Shown here: positions 6,069 through 10,242 of the stretch, piece by piece
Position numbering within the stretch: position 1 is the stretch's first letter
How the letters are laid out: the number at the start of each line of letters is the position of its first letter
Assembly: GCA_964651475.1 (NCBI GenBank)
Contig: CAZYXV010000070.1
Location: 1 to 10,242, forward strand
Length of the DNA: 10,242 nt
Direction of reading: 5' to 3'
Origin: JBGSMF01 sp964651475
Lineage (GTDB): Bacteria > Chloroflexota > Anaerolineae > Fen-1058
Notes under the pieces: generated by a model
Databases searched by the model: none
What the model saw: the letters and a program-made list of their open reading frames with translations, nothing else
What the model was told of the DNA's origin: nothing
Program-made: the position numbers and the translations under genes

Positions 6069-6755
6069 CTATTGGGTGTTTTCCCGGTTCCCGGCCGGGT
6101 AATCACAAAGAGTTTGCAAGATGCATCGCTCGCAGCGCGGATGCCGCGCCGCGCAGACCTGGCGCCCGTGTGTGATGAGATTCAGGTGAAGTGGATAGTA
6201 CCACGCTGGCGGGACCAATCGTTCCAGGATGACGTGCGCTTTTTCTGGCGACGTTTTGGGGGGAATCAGGCCCAGCCTCGCGCTGACGCGGTGGATGTGT
6301 GTATCTACTGGAAAGGCGGGCTTTCCCAACGCAAACAGCAAGACGATGGCGGCTGTTTTTGGTCCCACGCCGTTTATGGCCATTAACCAGGCGCGCGCCT
6401 CGTCTATGGGCAAATCGGCCAGAAAATCCAGGTCCAGTTTGCCGCGCTCGGCGGTAATGTGCCGCAAGGCGGCCTTGATGCGCGGCCCTTTTTGCTGCGC
6501 CAGCCCGGCCACATGAATGGCGCTGATGATTTGCCTGGCCGGCGCGTCGCGCACCAGTTCCCAGGTGGGAAAGCGCTGCCGCAAGCTGTCAAAAGCGCGG
6601 TCGCGCAGGGTATCGTTGGTGCTCTGGCTCAGAATGGTGGATACGAGTTCGGCGACGGGATCGAGTGCCTGCCGCTGAGGTTCGCCGTAAGCTTTTAACA
6701 GCAAGTGGTGGGTGCGTTCAATTTTTTTCTGGAGAGTCTTGTCTGTGCCCGTCAT
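6069..6755 (-). CDS. nth: Endonuclease III-like base-excision DNA glycosylase
   Basis: This protein of about 228 residues has the endonuclease III plan: a helix-hairpin-helix with INGVGPKTA and the catalytic Lys, then FPVDTHIHRV with the catalytic Asp, and a C-terminal iron-sulfur loop with Cys-x6-Cys-x2-Cys-x5-Cys (VCAARHPRCERCILQTLC), exactly the spacing of the E. coli enzyme. Numbered from the outer ATG these are Lys135, Asp153 and Cys203/210/213/219. Such enzymes excise oxidised pyrimidines and nick at abasic sites. The region before VDTH (LLFALGKPAF) differs from E. coli, so specificity may differ. Two ATGs are possible, at 6761 and 6755; AGGA lies 5 nt before the inner one, which I prefer, though the outer one would suit a leaderless transcript from the -10 at 6772-6777. 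The unknown membrane-protein gene follows after 22 nt. Confidence 0.88.
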   Translation of the reverse strand: MTGTDKTLQKKIERTHHLLLKAYGEPQRQALDPVAELVSTILSQSTNDTLRDRAFDSLRQRFPTWELVRDAPARQIISAIHVAGLAQQKGPRIKAALRHITAERGKLDLDFLADLPIDEARAWLMAINGVGPKTAAIVLLFALGKPAFPVDTHIHRVSARLGLIPPKTSPEKAHVILERLVPPAWYYPLHLNLITHGRQVCAARHPRCERCILQTLCDYPAGNRENTQ

Positions 6756-6771
6756 CGTCATCCTGTAGTTT

Positions 6772-6780
6772 ATTTTACCA
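6772..6780 (-). promoter_or_regulatory. Candidate extended -10 box for the glycosylase gene
   Basis: The minus strand reads TGGTAAAAT, an extended -10 (TG, one base, TAAAAT). It places the start near 6765, only 4 to 10 nt before the two candidate ATGs. No convincing -35 is seen. The upstream zinc-ribbon gene ends at 6821, so read-through from it is the alternative. Confidence 0.35.
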
Positions 6781-6820
6781 GCGACATGCTTTGCGCGCCA
6801 GTCCTGACCCTGTCAGTGGC

Positions 6821-7063
6821 TCAATCGGCGAACAAGATTTCAAGAAAGGTGCCCACGTCATCCTTTCCCTGAAGCGTACGTAAATTATATACCTCTGTAT
6901 AGCCACAGTTGGTGCACGATACAAATGCATAGCGATAGGGCTGAACCTCGAAGAAGCGAGATATGCCGGTGCCAGACATGGCCAGCTGTTCGACGTGAGC
7001 GCCCTTGTTCTGGCATCGAGCGCAAGCAAATTTATCAGATAGCAATTGCTCAACGTTTGCCAT
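6821..7063 (-). CDS. Small zinc-ribbon protein (COG3478/DUF2082-like)
   Basis: This 80-residue protein has two CxxC knuckles, Cys14-Ala-Arg-Cys17 and Cys50-Thr-Asn-Cys53, separated by 32 residues. They are followed by GYTEVYN, the pattern of the short nucleic-acid-binding zinc-ribbon proteins annotated COG3478/DUF2082. The segment GTGISRFFEVQPYRYAFVSC is also typical of that family. The role is unknown; nucleic-acid binding is inferred from the fold only. The start is firm, with AAGGAGG 6 nt before the ATG. The gene is 65 bp upstream of the glycosylase gene in the same orientation and may be co-transcribed with it. A minus-strand promoter candidate is at 7114-7142. Confidence 0.75.
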   Translation of the reverse strand: MANVEQLLSDKFACARCQNKGAHVEQLAMSGTGISRFFEVQPYRYAFVSCTNCGYTEVYNLRTLQGKDDVGTFLEILFAD

Positions 7064-7113
7064 TTACATCCTCCTTGAGCACATCTTTTCAGGTGTCCAA
7101 CTGATAAAGCTGT

Positions 7114-7142
7114 AGTGTACGTTCATCTATTTTACACGGTAA
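7114..7142 (-). promoter_or_regulatory. Weak promoter candidate for the zinc-ribbon gene
   Basis: TTACCG (7142-7137) and TACACT (7119-7114) on the minus strand are 17 bases apart, giving a leader of about 45 nt. The -35 match is poor. A TAAAAT about 15 bases further upstream is an alternative -10. Confidence 0.3.
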
Positions 7143-7204
7143 TGGATGCAGAAGCAATTCGCATCCTGGCGATGGGCAGTTGTTTACAAGGCGTCCAGGG
7201 GGTC

Positions 7205-7233
7205 TTGACAAACTATTGTCTTTGTGTTATACT
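7205..7233 (+). promoter_or_regulatory. Near-consensus promoter of the membrane protein/regulator operon
   Basis: TTGACA (7205-7210) and TATACT (7228-7233) are separated by exactly 17 bases. This is the best promoter match in the window. The predicted start is near 7240, inside the palindromic operator that follows. Confidence 0.8.
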
Positions 7234-7237
7234 ATAT

Positions 7238-7264
7238 AAAGTACTTTGTACAACAAAGTACTTT
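7238..7264. promoter_or_regulatory. 27-bp double-palindrome operator over the transcription start
   Basis: AAAGTACTTTG (7238-7248) and CAAAGTACTTT (7254-7264) form a perfect inverted repeat around TACAA. Each arm also contains the 10-bp palindrome AAAGTACTTT. The element starts 4 bases after the -10 box and covers the predicted start, the typical position of a repressor operator. The winged-helix protein encoded by the second gene is the obvious candidate ligand; that pairing is inferred. Confidence 0.72.
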
Positions 7265-7289
7265 GATTTACTTGCATAGGAGGTTTAGC

Positions 7290-7934
7290 GTGTCACAAAA
7301 AATCAGTTTGAAACAGGTCGAACGCAAGGCTTTCGAGTCCGCTTTTCAACATGGTCTCTGGGATATTTTTCTGGGGTGTATTGTCTTGGAATTCGCCATT
7401 GCGCCGTTGCTCAGCCGTCGGCTGGGAGATTTTTGGAGTTCGGCGATCTTTTTGCCCTTTTGGGGGTTGGTATACTTTGCCATCTGGCTGATCAAAAAGT
7501 ATGTGATCACGCCTCGCATCGGCACGGTCAAGTTCGGATCGTGGCGCAAAGCCAGATTGATGAGATTCAATGTAGTGATGCTTGCGCTTAACGCGGCGGC
7601 ATTCATGCTCGGCATTGTTGCTCTGTTGAACGTAAGCATCTTGCCGGGCTGGACGCACATGGTTCGCTTTGCGCTTGTTTTTCTGCTTGGGTTCAGTATT
7701 GCCGCTTATTTGCTGGGTATCACCCGCCTCTATTTCTATGGGTTGCTGGTTGCTCTTTCGCCCCTGGTCGGCGAGTGGCTTTACGCTAATATGCGCATCC
7801 CTCATCATGGCTTTCCCATAACCTTTGGCATTGCAACAGGGATCATTATACTCACGGGACTGGTGCTTTTCTTTCGGTTTTTGCAGGATCACCCTCTCCC
7901 CGCCGATGAGATGACGTTGGGGGTAGTTGAATGA
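7290..7934 (+). CDS. Polytopic membrane protein of unknown function
   Basis: I do not recognise a named family. The 214-residue product has a short amphipathic N-terminus and about six hydrophobic stretches: 23-41, 49-70, 93-118, 124-145, 147-165 and 176-198. The cytoplasm-favouring loops KKYVITPRIGTVKFGSWRKARLMRF (69-93) and the charged N-terminus suggest the orientation. No transporter, enzyme or signalling motif is visible. The start is GTG: AGGAGG lies 6 nt before it (7278-7283). A longer frame from 7224 would begin inside the promoter. The gene has a strong promoter and an operator, and its stop overlaps the ATG of a winged-helix regulator (ATGA). The arrangement suggests a membrane response controlled by its own partner regulator. 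Confidence 0.78.
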   Translation: MSQKISLKQVERKAFESAFQHGLWDIFLGCIVLEFAIAPLLSRRLGDFWSSAIFLPFWGLVYFAIWLIKKYVITPRIGTVKFGSWRKARLMRFNVVMLALNAAAFMLGIVALLNVSILPGWTHMVRFALVFLLGFSIAAYLLGITRLYFYGLLVALSPLVGEWLYANMRIPHHGFPITFGIATGIIILTGLVLFFRFLQDHPLPADEMTLGVVE

Positions 7935-8257
7935 CTGCTCCAGTGTTGGATCAGGAAAAGCTCCACCGCCTGGCGGATATTGACCAGGTCATTCATGCCC
8001 CCGCCCGTTTGATGGTGTTGACCTGTCTTTACGTGGTCGAGAGCGCTGACGTTCTTTTTTTAAAAAGTATGACGGGATTGACGTGGGGCAATCTGTCCAC
8101 GCATTTGAGCAAGCTGGAAGAGGCGGGGTATCTGGTGATCGAAAAAGGGTACAAAGGGAAAAAGCCGCATACATCGGTTCGCCTCACCGAGCAAGGGCGG
8201 ACTGCTTTTCGCAGTTACAAGCAAAATTTGCAAGTGCTCGACGATCTGCCCAACTAG
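7931..8257 (+). CDS. Winged-helix transcriptional regulator (HTH_34/PF13601-like)
   Basis: This 108-residue protein is a single winged-helix domain resembling MarR/ArsR-type regulators and most like PF13601. Landmarks are HAPARLMVLTCLY (helix 1, 22-34), VLFLKSMTGLTWGNLSTHLSKLEEAGYL (helix-turn-helix with recognition helix, about 41-68), a basic wing EKGYKGKKPHTS (about 70-81) and RLTEQGRTAFRSYKQNL (final helix). No ligand-binding or metal-sensing cysteines are apparent, so the signal is unknown and may come through the membrane partner. Its ATG overlaps the last codons of the membrane-protein gene by 4 bases, so translation is coupled. Repression of its own operon through the palindrome at 7238-7264 is inferred from gene order and operator position. 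Confidence 0.85.
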   Translation: MTAPVLDQEKLHRLADIDQVIHAPARLMVLTCLYVVESADVLFLKSMTGLTWGNLSTHLSKLEEAGYLVIEKGYKGKKPHTSVRLTEQGRTAFRSYKQNLQVLDDLPN

Positions 8258-8286
8258 GCTCGTTCCTGTTGGAAAACCCTGTACAA

Positions 8287-8314
8287 GCGGCATCCCTATG
8301 CCGCGTGGCATAGG
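8287..8314. other. Two mutually exclusive hairpins between convergent genes
   Basis: GCGGCAT (8287-8293) pairs perfectly with ATGCCGC (8298-8304) over a CCCT loop. CCTATGCC (8295-8302) pairs perfectly with GGCATAGG (8307-8314) over a GCGT loop. They share bases 8295-8304, so only one can form at a time. They lie after the regulator's stop and just before the longer terminator-like hairpin, with which the second overlaps by 3 bases. Confidence 0.55.
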
Positions 8315-8335
8315 CTGACATGGGGATGTCAGCCT
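8312..8335. terminator. Probable bidirectional terminator hairpin
   Basis: AGGCTGACAT (8312-8321) and ATGTCAGCCT (8326-8335) form a perfect 10-bp stem with a GGGG loop. It lies between the convergent regulator (stop 8257) and pentapeptide gene (stop 8362). Only a short GCTTTCC follows, so it lacks a strong T tract. Confidence 0.5.
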
Positions 8336-8361
8336 GCTTTCCTGAAAGACCCGGCTCGCCG

Positions 8362-9015
8362 TCAATCTATGGTCTCGCCGGCTTCTTTGACGGTGAGGCC
8401 CAGCAGGCCGGCCACCTGGACTGCCTGCGCCGGATCAATGATGGCACCATTCAGTTCCTTTGCGCCTACCTGTACGCCGTTGAGTATCGAACCGCGCAAA
8501 TCAGCTCCCTCCAGTTTTGCGCCGCGCAGGTCAACCTCGGTCAGGTCGCACTGGTGAAACACCACGCCTGAAAGATCGGCCTCTTCGAATGAGGCGCGGC
8601 GCAGGTTGCACTGCTCAAAGCGCCCTGCTCTTAAAGTAGCTGACGCCAATATAGCCTCCTCGGCATTGCAGTCTTTGACGAGAACGTCGTCGAGTTGCGC
8701 GCCGGGCAGTTGAACTCCACGCAGGCGGCAGCCTGCAAATTCAACGCGACGGAACCGGGCGTTTTCCCAATCCGCGCCCGAAAAATCACAGGTTTCAAAA
8801 CGCACATCCATCACGCGCACCCTGACGAACCGTGTTTGGTTAAAGGTGACGCGCCGGAAAAGAATTTGTTCGAACAAAATGTTGCGAGCCGTTTGACGAG
8901 ACAGGTCATTGCCGGATACCGAGAGGCTGGTATAATCTGTCTGCTCCTCGATGCGTTCGAGGGCGCGTGCGCGTAAGCGTTTGGGCAAGTGTGGCGGTTG
9001 GATGAGTGATTTCAT
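8362..9015 (-). CDS. Pentapeptide repeat protein
   Basis: This 217-residue protein has an N-terminal segment of about 45 residues (rich in Arg/Leu, LPKRLRARALERIEE), then pentapeptide repeats A(D/N)LxX from about 45 to 190, for example ADWEN, AEEAILASATL, CNLRRASFEEADLSGVVF and DLRGAKLEGADLRGSIL. Such repeats form a right-handed quadrilateral beta-helix. Known members mimic DNA and shield gyrase (Qnr/MfpA) or act as scaffolds; nothing here points to a particular partner, and no signal peptide or membrane helix is seen. The start is the ATG at 9015: a TATAAT box lies 8 nt upstream with no ribosome site between, so the mRNA is probably leaderless. An internal Met further on would remove the N-terminal segment. 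Confidence 0.85.
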   Translation of the reverse strand: MKSLIQPPHLPKRLRARALERIEEQTDYTSLSVSGNDLSRQTARNILFEQILFRRVTFNQTRFVRVRVMDVRFETCDFSGADWENARFRRVEFAGCRLRGVQLPGAQLDDVLVKDCNAEEAILASATLRAGRFEQCNLRRASFEEADLSGVVFHQCDLTEVDLRGAKLEGADLRGSILNGVQVGAKELNGAIIDPAQAVQVAGLLGLTVKEAGETID

Positions 9016-9023
9016 GAAACACG

Positions 9024-9029
9024 ATTATA
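9024..9029 (-). promoter_or_regulatory. -10 box of the pentapeptide gene, leaderless layout
   Basis: A perfect TATAAT on the minus strand ends 8 nt before the ATG at 9015, so the expected start is at about 9016-9017. The -35 region is poor. The same bases give a plus-strand TATACT (9026-9031), so a divergent start is possible but lacks a -35. Confidence 0.5.
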
Positions 9030-9047
9030 CTATTATTCCGAAAATAG

Positions 9048-9089
9048 CCCGAACGAGTTCGGGACTCCGAAGTCCTCAGCTTGTTGAGG
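9048..9089. other. Three contiguous small hairpins in the divergent spacer
   Basis: CCCGAA/TTCGGG (9048-9053 and 9058-9063), GGACT/AGTCC (9062-9066 and 9071-9075) and CCTCA/TGAGG (9074-9078 and 9085-9089) follow one another, each sharing a base or two with the next. They lie between the pentapeptide -10 box and the EamA gene, and would be in the EamA leader. It could be an intergenic repeat or a leader structure; I cannot assign it to a known riboswitch. Confidence 0.4.
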
Positions 9090-9150
9090 CATTTTCAGCA
9101 TTGGTGGAGAACGCAGTTCATGTCGTCTACTTGAACTATCGAGGAATTTA

Positions 9151-9990
9151 ATGTTCCCAACAGATTGGATTGGCATCTTGTCTGCGCTCGCTGCGGCGGC
9201 CGTATGGGGCGGCGGAGATTTTAGCGGCGGGCGAGCCGCCTGCCGGAGCGGCCCGTTTCACGTGCTGGTTCTGTCGGCTCTTTCTGGCATGGTGTTGTTG
9301 CTTGCGTGCATGCTCGTGTGGCGCGAGCCGGCGCCTTTGCCCAACACCGTGCTCTGGGCGGCGTTGGCAGGCGGGGCGGGCGCTATTGGGATTGCGGCGT
9401 TGTATCGCGCTTTATCGTCCGGCAGCGCCGCCGCGGTGGCGCCAACGGCGGCCGTGGTAGGCGCGGCGCTGCCGGTGGTGTTTGGCGTGTTCACCGAAGG
9501 GGTACCGGGGACGGCGCGGCTGGCCGGCTTTATGCTGGCGCTGGTGGGAATCGGATTGGTATCCAGAACGTCTGCTGCAAAGGGCCCGGGGCAAGGGCTG
9601 GGGTTGGCCTGGCTGGCTGGGGCAGGCTTTGCCGGCTTTTTTATTTTTCTGGCCCAGGTTGAGCAAGGGTCGGTGTTTGCCCCGCTCGTTGTATCGCGTT
9701 GTGTTTCGCTTGGGGTGGCGATCCTCTTGTTGTGGGGACGCGGCCTGCCGCTGCCATCGCTAACCTCCAATCCAATAGCTCTATTAGCGGGGTTGCTGGA
9801 TGCGGGGGGAAATATATTTTATCTGTGGGCCAGGCAGCTTACACGGCTAGACGTGGCTGTGGCGCTTTCGGCCATGTATCCCGCCGTGACCATCTTGCTG
9901 GCCCGCGCTGTGTTGAAAGAAAAGGTGTCGCGCGGGCAATGGTGGGGCGCCGCCGTCTGCTTGTTCGCCATTGGACTTATTGCGGCGTGA
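9151..9990 (+). CDS. EamA/DMT superfamily transporter
   Basis: This 279-residue protein has the two-EamA-domain, ten-helix plan of drug/metabolite transporters. The first half begins WIGILSALAAAAVWGGGDFSGG (6-27) and includes the signature-like LYRALSSGSAAAVAPTAAVVGAALPVVFGVFTEG. The second half repeats it with FYLWARQLTRLDVAVALSAMYPAVTILLARAVLKEKVSRGQWWGA. Substrates of family members include amino acids, nucleosides and drugs; none can be predicted here. The start follows GAGG with 6 nt spacing (9141-9144). It stands alone: the pentapeptide gene diverges upstream and the downstream region holds repeats only. Codon use is GC-rich like its neighbours. Confidence 0.9.
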   Translation: MFPTDWIGILSALAAAAVWGGGDFSGGRAACRSGPFHVLVLSALSGMVLLLACMLVWREPAPLPNTVLWAALAGGAGAIGIAALYRALSSGSAAAVAPTAAVVGAALPVVFGVFTEGVPGTARLAGFMLALVGIGLVSRTSAAKGPGQGLGLAWLAGAGFAGFFIFLAQVEQGSVFAPLVVSRCVSLGVAILLLWGRGLPLPSLTSNPIALLAGLLDAGGNIFYLWARQLTRLDVAVALSAMYPAVTILLARAVLKEKVSRGQWWGAAVCLFAIGLIAA

Positions 9991-10121
9991 ACTGGATCGC
10001 GCCCATGGGAAAATAGGACATCTGTCCAGAATAATATTCGCCACATGTCTGATGCGCCTTGAGGACTCGTGCCTTATACTGGTTTCAAGGGTTTCTCGAT
10101 GGGGGCGCTTGGCCGATTTGT
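9991..10121. other. Spacer without a recognisable gene
   Basis: After the transporter stop I see no coding sequence. A short stem GGAC / GTCC (10016-10026) with a four-base loop is too weak to call a terminator. TATACT near 10075-10080 has no fitting -35. Confidence 0.4.
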
Positions 10122-10197
10122 CACCCTGAGCGCAGCGAAGGGTCTTTACGCTCAAAATACGAGATTCTTCGCGGAGTTTACCCTGAAGCACGAAGGG
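10122..10197 (+). repeat. Intergenic repeat with two related units
   Basis: The first unit CACCCTGAGCGCAGCGAAGG (10122-10141, continuing GTCTT) belongs to the same family as 2181-2210 on the opposite strand. A second, degenerate unit, ACCCTGAAGCACGAAGGG (10180-10197), follows 34 bases later. Each unit has complementary ends (ACCCT/AGGGT and CCCT/AGGG). No T-tract follows that would make a standard terminator. Confidence 0.6.
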
Positions 10198-10209
10198 CTA
10201 CCCAGAAAC

Positions 10210-10242
10210 TTAACTGCCTGCTGGGGTGGGAGTGGGTGTCAG
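10210..10242 (-). CDS. Possible C-terminus of a Thr-Pro-repeat protein, cut by the window edge
   Basis: Reading in from the right edge on the minus strand, one frame gives ...LTPTPTPAGS followed by TAA (10210-10212). Alternating Thr-Pro tails are common in exported Chloroflexota proteins. Only ten codons are visible, and a GGGTGGGAGTGGG-type run would give this in any genome, so this is tentative. The G-runs on the plus strand could also matter as DNA. Confidence 0.25.
   Translation of the reverse strand: MTPTPTPAGS

Noticed and set aside
6047..6106. Longer start of the two-helix membrane protein
   Set aside because: It would overlap the glycosylase gene by 38 bases, and the ATG at 6046 has a GAGGA site.
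6775..7053. 92-codon minus-strand frame overlapping the zinc-ribbon gene
   Set aside because: It is out of frame with the two CxxC motifs and lacks a ribosome site; it is a shadow of the zinc-ribbon gene.
7224..7289. Upstream extension of the membrane protein to a GTG at 7224
   Set aside because: It would begin inside the promoter spacer, before the predicted transcription start, while AGGAGG marks the GTG at 7290.
8951..9151. Plus-strand frame of 66 codons whose stop overlaps the EamA ATG (TAATG)
   Set aside because: It starts antisense to the pentapeptide gene and reads through the triple hairpin; no ribosome site and no recognisable protein, so the overlap is taken as chance.
10213..10242. 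G-quadruplex at the right edge
   Set aside because: Only part of the G-rich run is visible before the window ends, so four G-tracts with short loops cannot be judged.

Overview
The window looks like a piece of a Chloroflexota (Anaerolineae-like) chromosome. The grounds are a GC-rich codon bias; the DUF3090 / MSMEG_4193-type phosphatase gene pair, which as I recall is typical of Actinobacteria and Chloroflexi; genes closely packed on both strands; and spacers loaded with the short intergenic repeats common in such genomes (a CCTGAGCG..AGCGAAGG type, a CACCGCAAAGACGCCAAG type, an ATTGC..GCAAT palindrome and an ACTTTCCACTTTTT minisatellite). The taxonomic call is inference from gene content. I see no rRNA, tRNA, CRISPR array, transposase or phage gene.

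Layout. (1) 1-1945, minus strand: a tight three-gene operon, MgtC/SapB membrane protein -> histidine phosphatase -> DUF3090 zinc-site protein, ending in a purine-rich minisatellite and a palindromic repeat. (2) 1946-2293: a 348-bp divergent spacer with a MITE-like inverted repeat, a Chi-like-sized palindromic repeat and two outward promoters. (3) 2294-4197, plus strand: coaBC (CoA synthesis) followed 17 nt later by a deoxynucleoside kinase. A 17-bp perfect hairpin ends this unit and faces the next. (4) 4268-7063, minus strand: zinc-ribbon protein, endonuclease III-like glycosylase, a two-helix membrane protein of unknown function and an M29-type aminopeptidase, the last with its own promoter. 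(5) 7205-8257, plus strand: a near-consensus promoter, a 27-bp double-palindrome operator at the expected transcription start, a polytopic membrane protein and an overlapping winged-helix regulator. This is the best candidate for a self-contained, poorly described system. (6) 8258-8361: a chain of overlapping alternative hairpins between convergent genes. (7) 8362-9015, minus strand: a pentapeptide-repeat protein with a TATAAT box 8 nt from its ATG. (8) 9151-9990, plus strand: an EamA/DMT transporter. (9) 9991-10242: a repeat-rich spacer; at the very edge is a possible C-terminus of a Thr-Pro-repeat protein on the minus strand.

Most genes are housekeeping or general accessory functions. The points most worth a second look are: the membrane-protein/regulator module with its operator; a CoaBC whose decarboxylase half carries Asp and Ser where the E. 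coli enzyme has catalytic Asn125 and Cys158; -10 boxes placed so close to start codons that coaBC and the pentapeptide gene should give leaderless mRNAs; and the repeats placed at gene 3' ends and promoters.
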